A DNA stretch of 64,000 nt from Ottelia alismoides (taxonomy: Eukaryota; Streptophyta; Magnoliopsida; Alismatales; Hydrocharitaceae), in contig JAZKJV010006930.1 of the NCBI GenBank assembly GCA_037367405.1, positions 494,459-558,458 on the forward strand, read 5' to 3'. Numbering within the stretch: position 1 is the first letter of the stretch; each line of letters opens with the position of its first letter. This document shows positions 1 to 10,799 of this stretch, in pieces. Position numbers and translations under genes: made by a program. The notes beneath the pieces were generated by a model that ran no database searches, had not been told where the DNA came from, and saw only the letters and a program-made list of their open reading frames with translations.

Positions 1-2629
1 ATCCAATGTGCGGCTAGCATAGTGTATGGCAAATGGCACTCCATCCCTCCTCTGTCCCAGCACTGCCCCTACGGCAAAATCGGAGGCGTCCGTCATGATC
101 TCGAATGGAAGAGACCAATCAGGCGGCTGGAGAACATGAGCCTCAATAACACACTGCTGGAGAGTCGCAAAGGACGAGAGACACTTGTCATCGACAAGGA
201 ACTCGGTGTCTTTCGTCAAGAGGTCAGTCAACGGTCGGGCAATCTTGCTGAAATCCTGAATAAATCTCCTATAAAATCCAACGTGCCCCAGGAATGACCG
301 TAGCTGCCTCAAGTTGGACGGTGGTGTGAGTTTTCTAATGACATCAACCTTGGCCGGATCAACCTCCATGCCCCTGTTGGAGATGATGTGGCCAAGCACC
401 GTCCCTTGAGTCACCATGAAGTGACTCTTCTCCCATGATAGAACCAAATGAAACTCGATACATCACTGGAGTACCCGGTCTAGGCAGTCAAGACAAGAAT
501 CAAATCCGTCGCCGTAGACCGAGAAATCATCCATGAAGACCTCCAAACACTCCCCTACCATGTCCGAAAAGATCGACAGCATGCACCTCTGAAAAGTCGC
601 AGGGGCATTGCATAGCCCAAATGGCATGCGTCGAAAAGCATATGTACCGAAGGGACAGGTAAAGGTGGTCTTCTCCTAATCCTCAGGAGCGATGGCCACT
701 TGGTTGTAGCCCGAGTACCCATCCAGGAAGCAATAATGGCTCTTCCCTGCCAGTCTCTCAATGATCTGGTCAATAAAAGGCAGGGGGAAATGGTCCTTCT
801 TGGTGGCTTGGTTGAGTCTCCTGTAGTCAACACAAACCCTCCAAGAGGTGGGTACTCGTGTAGCGATCTCCTCTCCCGACTCACTGATCACAGTCGTGAT
901 GCCCGTCTCCTTGGGCACCACATGCAAAGGGCTAACCCACTTGGAGTCGGAAATGGGATAAATAAAATCTGCACTCCACCATTTTGATATTTCTTTCATC
1001 ACGACCTCTCTCAGGTTGGGGTTCAGTCGCCGCTGGAACTCACGCGACGGCTTCGCCCCCTCCTCCAGATAGATATGGTGGGAGCACACTGCTGGACTAA
1101 TCCCATGGAGATCCGCTACGCTCCATCCGATCGCCCTGCGGTTCTTTTCAAGAACCCCCATCAGACGGGATTCCTGCTCTCCAGTCAACTCGGCGGAGAT
1201 GATGACTGGGTACATCTCTGGCTCGCCCGCAAGGAATCGATACTTCAGCGAAGTAGGGAGCGGCTTCAGCTCTGGAATGCTAGGTGCCGGCAAATCTGGC
1301 TGCGGAAGAAACTGAGTGAAAGCTGCTAAGTCTGCCAAATCTGCCTGGGAAAGTGAAAGCGTACTCTCGCAAACTAGATCGGGAGAAGACTGCTCAACTG
1401 CACTGTCTCTGCTCGGCTCTGCATCTACCTCCTCCTCATCTATAGGCTCAGGTGAACTCAGGTCTGGCATCTGATCATAACAATCGGCCCAATCAGACTC
1501 TGAATCCGAGGGATCTGCATCTATCGCGGTGGCATCAGTACCACCGGAAAACGAGGTGGCTTCAACACCACCATCACTGAACATCGTGTTGCGATCAAGG
1601 ACCGGCTCTGCTGCCTCCATGGTATCCTGAACCAGGTCTGTGCTCTCCAGACTCTCCTCTGCTATCGTCTCTGCATCAACTGTATCTGAAAGTGAGAGGG
1701 TGGTCTGTGTCTCAAGATCTGCCCAAGCTGCCTCATCATCTGTGATCACAAAATCACAGTCCTGGTGGATGTCTGGCTCTGCGTCTGTCAGCTGCTCTGA
1801 ATCGGTACTCGCATCGGAGCGGGCTCTGAGTCTGGCTCTGTAGTCCTCGACCGCCTCTATTTGTATACTCTCGCCCTCGACGCGAAAGTACACCTTCCCA
1901 CTATCATGATCAGTCACCGCCTTGGCTGTGGCCAAGAACAGACGACCAAGGATGATGGGGGTATCGGTCACTGACTCAGGGATCTCCATGTCCAACACTA
2001 CGAAGTCCACAGGGAATTTCAGGCCCTGAATCGTGACGATAACGTCTCGTAATAACCCCTTCAGCCTCTTGACAGATCGATCAACGAACTGAAGGACTGT
2101 CCTGCTCTGTCGAAGAGTGCCCAACTCGAAGCGGTCGAGAAGGGCTGCCGGAAGAAGGTTGATCGACGACCCGCTATCTAGAAGAGTACGGTCAAACCTC
2201 TGCTCACTAATCTGGCATCTGACATATGGGGCCCCTGAATCTGGCCTCTTGGCTGGCAGTCGGTTCTGGATCGCGAAGCACGTGGCTTTCGTCAGCACAT
2301 GTATCTCCGAAGTGTGGTTCCTCCTCCTCCTCCTGACTGTAGTCCTATCTCTCAAAGAACGCTGGAGAAGGGGGATGTGCTGCAAAGCCTCCTGGAGGGT
2401 CAGCTGGATGTGGAATCGATCAATCATGCTCTGGCTGAACTCCTCAAGCTCTCTCTTTTTGGGATTTTCTTTTTTCTTCCCCTTCCCCATCTGAAGGGCG
2501 CTAGGGAAGGGGATCACAGGGTCCTTCTCAGATGAAGGACTAGGAAAAGGTCTAAGCGGTTCAAGGACCGGATCCACACATACATCATGCACCATAGTGG
2601 GACCAGAAGAAAGTAAACCTTTTTTTTAT
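1..2629 (-). pseudogene. Athila pol fragment: aspartic protease, reverse transcriptase, start of RNase H
   Basis: Read from 2629 down to 1 and open at the window edge. A retropepsin-like active site LLDSGSSINLLP lies at about 2158-2190, followed by IILGRLFLATA. Reverse transcriptase follows, with VCVDYRRLNQATKKDHFPLP near 750-850, MPFGLCNAPATFQ near 600-635 and the polymerase box VFMDDFSVYG near 520-545. RNase H begins with MTDASDFAVGAVLGQ near 60-105. Two in-frame stops break the frame: one just before EKTTFTCPFGTYAF (about 676) and one in RVLQ*CIEF (about 470). Each looks like a single substitution of a CAA/CGA-type codon. Integrase would lie outside the window. It sits one frame off gag (see the gag entry). 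This copy is dead for reverse transcription. Confidence 0.9.
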
Positions 2630-5264
2630 TCATAACAGAGTTCCGAGATACATGAGTGCGAGGAAAAACAACATCTCTATCTGTACAAACACCGGTGGCC
2701 TCAGTACCACCACGGGCTGGCTCTGCTGCTGCTGCTGGTAGACGTCGCGCGGCATCAGTACCGCTGGCTGGCTCGGCTGAATGGGTGGCATCAGTACCAC
2801 CTCCTCGAACTAATGAAGCGGCGGCCTCAGTACCGCCGGTGGGATCAGCATCCTTGGTGGCCTCAGTGCCACCATCATCATCTGGAGCGGCATCAGTACC
2901 GCTCTCCTCCTCCTCATGTGGTGCCTCTGGAGTGTCCTCGTGGTGAAGCTCAGATGAGGCGCCGCCGCCTGCTGGGGTCCTACCGCTCCTAAGTGTGACA
3001 AAATCAGCATCAAATAGATCCGAAGAAGTATCATCAAAAGGGTCACTAGGAGTGGCTAACTCAGTATGTACTACCTGCTCAGATTTCCTCTTAAGACTAT
3101 TCGGATTCGGCTCAATCTGGGCTGGTATGGCGGCCTTCCCTCTCACCAGGTCCCGCATCTCCTGGCGGAACTCGTCCATCTCCTGTCTGAATGTGGCCTG
3201 CTGGTCCGTGAGGAGGCGGGCGATGTCATCCAAGGCGGGGCTCTCGTGGGAGCCCGACGGGTGGCCTCTCTGTGGGTGAGGCTGCTGGAACTGCTGTGGT
3301 GGGTAAGAGGGGTAGGATGGAGGCTGCTGCCGGTATCCCTGGTGAGCCTGCTGCTCACGTCTCCAAGACTGTCCCTGCTGCTGATAGGGACGAGGACCGT
3401 AGGATGACTGCTGCTGATACGCTGGGGGCTGCTGCTGCGACTGGTGCTGGTCTCTCTGTTGGGAGTACTACCCTCCCTGACCTGACGGCTGCTGCTGGGG
3501 CTGGGCACCACCACTCCCCCACCTGAATCCGGGATGATCTCGTCGGATCCCAGGCTGGGGGCGGTCATACCAAATCCCGTTGACATCCATCAACGGCTCT
3601 GCATCGAAGGGGGCTGGCGGCAGTACTGCCAGAGGCTGATCCGGCTGGTAGAGCACCATCTGCATCTCTGGAGATGGTGGGGACTGGTAGGTGGGCTGCG
3701 GCTGCTGGTACGGCTCCGCCTGTACAAAGTGAACCTGTCTAGGCTGCTCTGAGGAGCTGGAGCGCTGGGACGAGCTGCTGCTGCCGCCGGTATCGCCTCG
3801 CGACAGAAGACGGGGCTGTGAAGCCGTCTGTGTCTCCTGGAGACACATGAGCTGGGTCTTCATGTCGCTCAAGACCTGTGCCATCTGCTCCATCTGCGTG
3901 ATACTCTGGCACTGCTTCTTCTCGATCAGCTCCATGCGGTCCAACTTCTCGCTGATAATACCCATGTCCGCAGCGGATGACTCTGCCTGTGCTGCTGCGA
4001 CTGCGGACGAACTGGATGGACCTGCATCTACCCGTGCTATCCGCTGGTACTGCACGGATCCTGGCTGATGTGGCTGGGTCTTCTGAGTATAGAGCCTGGT
4101 CTGAGACATCACCATATAGTTCTCGGACATCTCCTCGTAGATGGCCCAGACCTGCTCATGGTCCTTGGCAAAGTAGGACCTGCCGCAAGAAGCGTTCACC
4201 AGACCCTGAAGCTCTGGCGTCAACCCGCTGAAAAAGCTCTGAACGAGGTTCGGCTTGGAAATGTCGTGGTGCGGGCATCTGTCTAGGAGCTCTCGAAACC
4301 TCTCCCAAGCCTTGTGAAACTGCTCGTTGGGAAACATGGAGAAGTTGCTGATCAGGGCCCTCGCTGCATTCGTCCGCCCGAGTGGATAGTACTTTTTCAA
4401 GTACTCGGTGCGGAGCTGCTCCCAAGTGTAGACAAACTTCCATAGATGCTTCAGCCAGGTGGCTGCCCTATCTGCCAGTGAAAACGGGAAGGCTATCATC
4501 CGGATCGTATCCTGGTCCACGTGGCGATCGTGGACAGTGCTGCAGATCATCAAGAACTCCTGGAGGTGAAGGTGGGGCTCCTCAGTGGCTAGTCCGTGGA
4601 AACGGGGTAGTAACTGCAAGGTGTTCGGGGGGAACTTGAAGTCCCCCACGATCGCTGGCACTACCACCCAGTGATGCATCAGAGTAGATCCGGGGTTGTG
4701 TAACGCCCGCATCGGCTGTGGTGGTCCTCCTGCCGCGGCGGCGGCAGCGGCTGCTGCGGCTGCGGCCTCTGCATCAGGCATCTCCTCAGGCTCCCTCTGC
4801 TCTGACCCTCGCTCTGCTCTGAGCCTCTACAACTCTCGCCTCATCTCTATCATGAATGCCCCCTGATCGCGTAACTGCTGCTGAACTGTCTCGAGCGATG
4901 CGATCAGGGTGGAGTTGATCGCTCCCTGGTCAAATACAACATGCTGGTCTCCCTGCGGACCTCTGGAGTGATCGTCTGATCTGGCTGCCATAGCGACGTC
5001 TGCAAAATCAAATGAGCCCAACTCAGGTGCTGTCAAATCGGCTAATCTCTCCTCGGGCTCATGTCTCTCAGTGCCGAAAGAAAGGGGGTCGAGGGGGAAG
5101 AGGGCGGAATCGTACTCGGGCTCGGAGAGCTGGTCTGGGCTCTCACGAGCCAACCTAGATGATCGGGTAGACGTGCCCGAAAGCGGTGCAGCCAGAGGCT
5201 GCCTAAGAGACCGTCTACCCATCATCTTGATCTGGCGAGTAGTGCGGATGAGATCTGGAATCAA
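2630..5264 (-). pseudogene. Athila gag, interrupted by two stops
   Basis: One reading frame runs from an ATG at 5264 to about 2630. The N-terminal part is acidic. The Athila gag core follows around 4700-4100, with FPFSLADRAATWLKHL, YLKKYYPLGRTNAAR and SFFSGLTPELQGLVNASCG. A Gln/Pro-rich stretch (3780-3250) and an acidic Gly/Thr/Glu-rich tail (3230-2660) complete it. I see no CCHC zinc knuckle, as expected for Athila. In-frame TAG codons at about 4824 (after MRREL) and 3465 (after SGQGG) split it into three open pieces. At the 3' end the frame runs into a run of eight A bases (sense strand, 2620-2613), where pol continues in the -1 frame. Possible starts are the ATGs at 5264 or about 5225. Confidence 0.85.
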
Positions 5265-6584
5265 CTATGATAAAAAACAAACCCCCGGTTCACCAACGCA
5301 ACACGAGCTGAAGACCGTGAAAGTTCGGTCAAATTATCTTGTCTATTTTATTTTGGTGAACACACAAAATATCAGAGCGCTTACGTGACCTGTTAGGATA
5401 TCCGATGCTATCCCAACCGACTGGCCCGCACGGAAAAGTCGGTAATCAGTAGGGTCTAGCACCGGGAGGCTCTACCTAGGGTGCGGGTCACTCTCTCGCG
5501 CATCCAAACCAGACAATGAGGGGGTTGCTCTCCCCAAGACAAAGTTTTTAGGGTGAGCGGTTTTTAAGATCAAGTATGATTAGCAGTCCCGATTTTATTG
5601 TTTTTCTTTTTTAATATTTTTCAAAGCAAACAAAGGGCCTAACGAATTTTTCGGTTCTCCTGATTATTAAGTCCGAAAACAGGGGGGAGAAGACGAAAAA
5701 GCCGATGCGCGATGAAATCAATGATGCATGCAAAGTAAGGAAGGCGTACCTGACTCCAGCACTCTACATGCAATATGATCCGCGCAGAATTTAAAGACAG
5801 GAAATAAACTACCTAAATGATGCAAGCGAGAAAAACCGAGTCCTAGATGAGCAATTCCTAGCGCAGAACCGTCTATCTCAGTCACTCGCCCTCGATCCAA
5901 AGAGTCCGGTCTTGGCCCACCCCTCCTCTTCTCGACAGGTCGAGTTCAGGAGTAGCGCTTGCGGGGCAGGCTCGCGACGCGTAGGCTCTCAGGAAAGCGA
6001 CTAAGTTATTTTTATTATTTATTATTAGTAGGTCCAATTAACGATCTATAGGAACAGATAAGCAGTTAGGTGTGTGGATCCTACTAATTACGTCACAAGC
6101 ACCAGAAATTCCTACGGCTAGGGGCTCGATCAAAAACCGCGTAAACACCGGAAAGGCAGTAAAAAAAGTAGAAGAAAGCCGCGAAAAACCGCGAAAAACT
6201 CCTAAGGGTCCCCCGAGCACACCGGTGCTCGGCGAAACAGACCCGCTAAGTCAAGTCCAAACAGTTCAAGTCTCTGAACACCTGTATTATTACAACAATA
6301 ATAATCAAAATATCCTACGCTATCCTCACCCACTCAACTCTCTCTCTCTCGCTCTCTCCTGCGGCTCGATGAAGAAACGAGCCGCCTCCGCTTCGCTCGG
6401 GTGCACCGGCGCTCCTAGGAATGCCGCCCTCGCTCCTCGGGCCCTCGCAAGAAACAGAGAGAAAGGTGGTCAGTCCAAAAATTATTGGCAAAAATATGAG
6501 AAAAAATATATACAAAATCTATACAAAAAGCCGCAAAGCTCGAAAAGCCGCGGAAAAAGCTAAAACTGACTACTAAGCCGTGCT
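5265..6584 (-). other. Athila 5' leader between PBS and gag
   Basis: About 1.3 kb of untranslated leader. I see no convincing coding frame; the plus-strand ORF at 6072-6563 has no recognisable motif. Two blocks recur in the leader of the non-autonomous element at 29591-42672: a segment around 5880-5965 containing (sense strand) GCGCTACTCCTGAACTCGA, and one around 5500-5550 containing CCCCTCATTGTC. Conservation between an autonomous and a non-autonomous element suggests cis-acting RNA signals such as packaging or dimerisation sites; that is inference. Confidence 0.6.
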
Positions 6585-6601
6585 CCCCGGCAACGGCGCC
6601 A
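6585..6601 (-). other. Primer-binding site, tRNA-Asp type
   Basis: Sense strand reads TGGCGCCGTTGCCGGGG, complementary over 17 bases to the 3' end of plant tRNA-Asp(GTC) including CCA. It lies 3 bases inside the LTR end (TCATCA at 6610-6605), where minus-strand DNA synthesis would be primed. Confidence 0.9.
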
Positions 6602-8514
6602 TTCTGATGACCGTCCGAATGACTAAGGTAAAGGTACAGAAATATAGGTCGTTGCGACCTCAATCACTCAGACTAAGTCAATCAAGAAAAAAAATGAACC
6701 ACTCACAAAATACAAAATCAATCAAGCACAAAAGTGGTCCTGCTAGGAGATTAACCTGGTATAGCACACAGGGTCGAACACAAGGAGCACGGGTTGGCCA
6801 AAGGCCTACGAAGTAGTCAAGAATCAGAGAAAAAGGGAAAACATTTTTAGTGGTTTTTAATTGTTTTTAAATTTTTTTGGGATTTTTAATATGTGAAGAA
6901 AGTGAGAAAGACTAAAAACAATCACACTTTATCAATTTATTTAAAGCATCAAAAATCAAGCAAAAATTCAAGAAAAAATGTTTTTATGTTTTTTGGGTTT
7001 TTAAGTGTTTTTGGTGAATTTTTGATAATTTTCTGAAGTGTATTTTATTTTCTAAAAATCAAACAGTGAGAAAAACGATGGGTACTGTCCAGCCAGGTCC
7101 AAAATCCAAAAATAAAATATCTAAGGATCTCAGAGGGACCTGGAGGTAATTTTCCTGTATACTAGAGAAAACAAGGAAAATTTGAGCACCAAAATTATTG
7201 TTTTTGGGTTTTTAGATTATTTAAGATGATTTTTATGAGTTTTTAGGTGTTTTTGAATTTTTAGGGTTTTTAAGCAATGAAAAATAGCCAAAATTGGCTA
7301 GAACATCAAGAAACACAATAGAAACAACACCTAATTTTTATAGAATTTTTAGAGGGGTTTTTATATTTTTTTGTGATTTTTCAAGTGAAACAGTGCCAAA
7401 AGTAAATGTTTTTGAATTTTTAGAAATAACAAATGCAATCAAAAATGTCCCCCAAAATTCTTAAAAATCCTACAACATGGCAGGAGCCATGTGTCAAATT
7501 TTTATCGAATTTGGAGATGAATTGATATTTTATTCAAAATCAAAAAGAGGGCACAGTGCACAGGGACTTAAGTGCAAATACCCGTAAATCTGGGGGTCCA
7601 GGTGCAATTTGCCCAGCAAATCACGCGCGTGGCGCGTGCCTGGGGCACTCAGGGACCTTCTGGTAATAAAAACCAAGTCCTAGGACCTTTTGGTAACTCG
7701 TACCAAAAAGTCCAGGGACGGTTATGCAATTAACCCACTAAAAGGCGCACATGTGCAAATAAAATGTTCACAGGGGCATAAAAGCAATTACCAAAAAGTT
7801 TCTAATCATTCATGAACCAACCAGAACTACAGGATAATAGTTGCAAATAACCCAGACAAAGCACGTGGCGAAGCACGTGGATCACACATATAGGGGCATA
7901 AATGCAAATAAAAACAAGCACGAGGTCCAATGTGCAATTTACCCTACGTAGATAAAACTCCTAAAATACTTACAGGACTGACACGTAAAACAAAAACTAA
8001 GAGGGGGCCCTAAGTAATTTACCCCTTTATTACGTCGACGGCTGGATGGTAGACGCGTGGCGGATCTGACGGCTCTGGTCTCAGGCGCATCTCTTCTCTT
8101 CCGCACGTGGGCCTGATCGACGGTGCAGAGAGGGGCCACGTGGAAGATCGAACGGCTGGTGGGTGCTGGTGGTTCCCTCTCTCTGTTCTGACGGTCCAGA
8201 TCAACCCTCGAGCGGATCGGACGATAACTGCTCCTTCGTGGATGAATGGTCACGATGCGAACTGGAAGGCGGGACTGATCGGACGGTGCTCGAGGACCTT
8301 CGAAGAACAGGTGGCCGGCGAGGTTCGCCGACCTCGTGTGCGTGCTAGGGTCCTCCTCAGCTGCCTCCAAGGATTGGAGAAGATCGGCGATGACGTCCCG
8401 CAGCTGGTGGTGGCCTCCGATGGCCCAGCCGAGCCCTGGAGGGGCTCCGGCGAGGCCGGCGGCGAGAAGCTCCTGGCCTGGAAGTGAGGGGGCCTCAGAT
8501 GGCCTCCTCTTGAC

Positions 8515-8824
8515 CTGCAAAGTATACCAGAAGCTTCGCGGGTCGAGGGCAAAGTGCCTCGACCCGAAGAAGCGGCGTGAGGGTGAACTGTGGGTCGGGA
8601 CGAGCGAGCTCCGGCGAGCGGAGGACGGTGGAGCTCGAACCCCAGCTCCTGTGCGAGCTGGGTTGAGTGAAGGGGCAGAGAAGGTGCGTCGAGGGATGGC
8701 GGAGGTGACTGAGTGTTCCGATGATCGAGAAGATGTACGATATAGCCGGAATCAAAGGAATACGTCGGAGCTTCGATTTGGGTGAAACTACAAATTAAGC
8801 TAAATAGGCGAGCTAGAGTGCTAC
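8515..8824 (-). other. Intron-like GT-AG segment inside LTR (family A, left copy)
   Basis: Minus strand CACCCAG|GTAGCACT at 8825/8824 and TACTTTGCAG|GTCAAG at 8515/8514 bound a 310-nt pyrimidine-rich segment just downstream of the putative promoter. The sister LTR has the same arrangement with 311 nt (12267-12577). Splicing is inferred from conserved ends and length only. Confidence 0.45.
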
Positions 8825-9078
8825 CTGGGTGGAGTGGAAGACTGTGCTGGAGCTTAGCTAGCTCCTGGTCGTCGCCTCGAAGGTTGTCATTGCCTGAGGC
8901 TCGAGCTCCTGCTAAGTGGCGGAGCACGGCGGCGCGAAGTCGCCGGATCGATGGTCCGGGCACCCCCTCCTCACTGCGACAAAGGCAATCGCGAGCTGTC
9001 ACCTCGGAGATTGCAATGGAGGTCACAGGAATGAGAGTGGCGAGCCAAAGATGGCGAAAATGAGCGGCGGAGCTCGGC

Positions 9079-9084
9079 TATATA
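9079..9084 (-). promoter_or_regulatory. Putative LTR TATA box
   Basis: Minus strand TATATA in the context CACGTATATAGCCGAGCTCC, at the boundary between AT-rich U3 and GC-rich transcribed sequence. The first ATG downstream is at 9026. In the sister LTR the aligned position (12007-12014, GTATTTAG) is degenerate and its ATG at 12066 is at the same distance, so the layout is conserved. Confidence 0.5.
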
Positions 9085-10266
9085 CGTGAGTGCCGACCCG
9101 ACTAGGGCTGGTCGGGTAGGGCTGTGAGGAGCGCGGATCCCAATGCGAATACCCCGGCGGTCATGTCGGATGTACAAGGAATCAATAGGACCCGGGGTTT
9201 GCGGAGAAGGCGTGCGGATCAAGCGCGGAAAAAGAGGCGAAACCGGGTCGGGCGCGAGATCCGCAGGAGAAGGCGGTCCGCGGAGGGAGTTGACCGGAGG
9301 TCAACATCTCCGTGGACCAACGAGAAGCTGCCACGCGGAGAGGATTTGGAGCTCATAATTAAGGCAGAAAATGGCCGATTTTGCAAAAATCCAAAACATG
9401 AAATATTTTTCTTTTATTTTTTTCTATTTTTTGGTGATTTTTAATTAGTTTTTGGAAATAAAAATGAGGTATTTACATTATATAGGTGTATACACAATAA
9501 GGAGGCTTTTGATTTTTGATTTTTAATTATTATTTTTATACAATTTTTATTCCCATTTTATATTTTATTTATTTATAGAATAAAATGAGGAATAAAAGGA
9601 TATTTTTATTTTATTTTTATTATTTATACACATAGGTGAAATAAATAGATATATACAACTATGTACATGGCATATGTACCATATGTTTTTGTAATTTTGA
9701 TTTTTGTTATTTTTATTTGATTTTTGTTGTGTTTCTTTTTATTTATTCTATTTACAAAATATACCATAGAATGTTCACAAAAAGTTTTGAACATAAATAC
9801 ATTTATTTATAGGGTTAAATAAATAAGGGATGATGGTTTATGCACATGGTGGAGGGATATTTTTGCATTTTTGATTTTTAAATTTTTATTTTGTTTGTTT
9901 TTTTAATGGTTTCTAAATATATACAAAATATGTACAAGCATATTTTTAGTTGAGGAAAATATAATTTTATTTATTTACATAGATATCTACACATGAGCTC
10001 CTATCTCTCTCTACTGTGGCTTTTATGCGGTCAGGCCCATGCTGAGCCCTCCCTTGGGTTAGGTTGCTCAATATTTATTCTAAATATTTCCCTCTTTTTC
10101 TTTTTGATCTTTATTCTTTTATTTTTGCACAAAAACATGCTAATTATAAGTTTTTACACAATGCATGCTTTTGGTAATTATTTGTATTTACATATATCTA
10201 CATGTATTTGCAAAGGTTTTTGTAGCTAAAATATAAGAATAAAGAGTGATGAATGGGTATTCATCA

Positions 10267-10799
10267 CGGGAGAGTCAGCTACACTGGTTGGAGCTCCCAA
10301 GGATACATGGCTACACTGGCCATGGTCCATTCTTCATCTTCTTCCCCCTCTTCTTGCGCCAGTTGCACTTGAACTTAGAAGGGAATACCCCGCTTCTCGA
10401 GGAAAGAGTTGCTAGACCAAGGCATTAGAGTTACCAGGTTGGGGGAGGTTGTTTCTTTGTTACTTCTGAGATGGGGAGCTACATATCACTTACACTGCAT
10501 GGAAAGATTCATGGTCATTAGAGTTTGTGTATGTAGACTTGTTCTGATCTGGTTTATTGAGGAGTCTTTCCCATAGATTGGTGGAACTTAGAGGCTGTTG
10601 AGTTTTAAGCTTAAGTCTAAATAAGGTTTCGACACATTAATAATCCAAAGATCTGATCGAGCTCCATATTTCAATTTAATGAAGGCAAGTTTAATAATCA
10701 GCCTTAATCCATATATATTCTCCTCTTTTTCTTTTTCTTTTTCACTTCTTTTCCAAAAAAGTGATTACTAAGGGACTAGCAAAGTTAAGTATAGGGGGG
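10267..10799 (+). mobile_element. 3' non-coding end of a plus-strand Athila element
   Basis: This stretch matches 38530-39064 of the complete non-autonomous element: both carry CTACACTGG repeats, ACTTGAACTTAGAAGGGAATACC (cut here to 20: CTTGAACTTAGAAGGGAATA) and AGGGACTAGCAAAG before a PPT and an LTR. No coding sequence is visible. It begins abruptly at the end of the minus-strand LTR, so the rest of this plus-strand element should continue to the left of the window, beyond the minus-strand insertion. Confidence 0.75.
10786..10799 (+). other. Polypurine tract of plus-strand Athila
   Basis: TAAGTATAGGGGGG directly precedes the LTR start TGATGAATACCC at 10800, the expected place for plus-strand priming. 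The same TAAGTATAGGGGG core recurs five times inside the non-autonomous element at 36515-37079. Confidence 0.8.

Larger units (their letters stand above)
1..10266 (-). mobile_element. Athila-type Ty3/gypsy retrotransposon, minus strand, 3' part outside window
   Basis: Read on the minus strand the order is 5' LTR (10266-6605), PBS complementary to tRNA-Asp (6601-6585), leader, gag, protease, reverse transcriptase and the start of RNase H, running off the window at base 1. The gag core and the tRNA-Asp primer are typical of the Athila group of plant Ty3/gypsy elements. Several in-frame stops show that this copy cannot make full-length Gag-Pol. The LTR's outer end abuts CGGGA (10267-10271) and then the 3' non-coding region of a plus-strand relative. 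I infer that this copy inserted into that relative, so the matching CGGGA should lie next to its 3' LTR outside the window. Confidence 0.9.
6605..10266 (-). repeat. 5' LTR of minus-strand Athila (LTR family A)
   Basis: About 3.66 kb. On the minus strand it begins TGATGAATACCCATTCATCA (10266-10247), a perfect 8-bp-stem hairpin, and ends in GGTCATCA next to the PBS. It aligns along its length, inverted, with 10800-14508. U3 is AT-rich (about 10266-9100), followed by a TATA box, a GC-rich transcribed part with an intron-like segment (8824-8515), and a U5 with many degenerate repeats of a TGCAAATA..GGGACC-type phrase (8000-7550). Long ORFs inside (for example 9026-8250) are GC-rich leader sequence, with no family resemblance. 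Confidence 0.88.

Noticed and set aside
6585..6601. tRNA-Asp gene remnant
   Set aside because: Only the 17 bases complementary to the tRNA 3' end are present, at the correct place for a retrotransposon PBS.
8250..9026. 258-codon minus-strand ORF starting just after the LTR TATA box
   Set aside because: It lies wholly in LTR leader sequence and runs through the intron-like segment. The aligned frame in the sister LTR stops after 66 codons. Low-complexity Ser/Pro/Arg composition with no domain.
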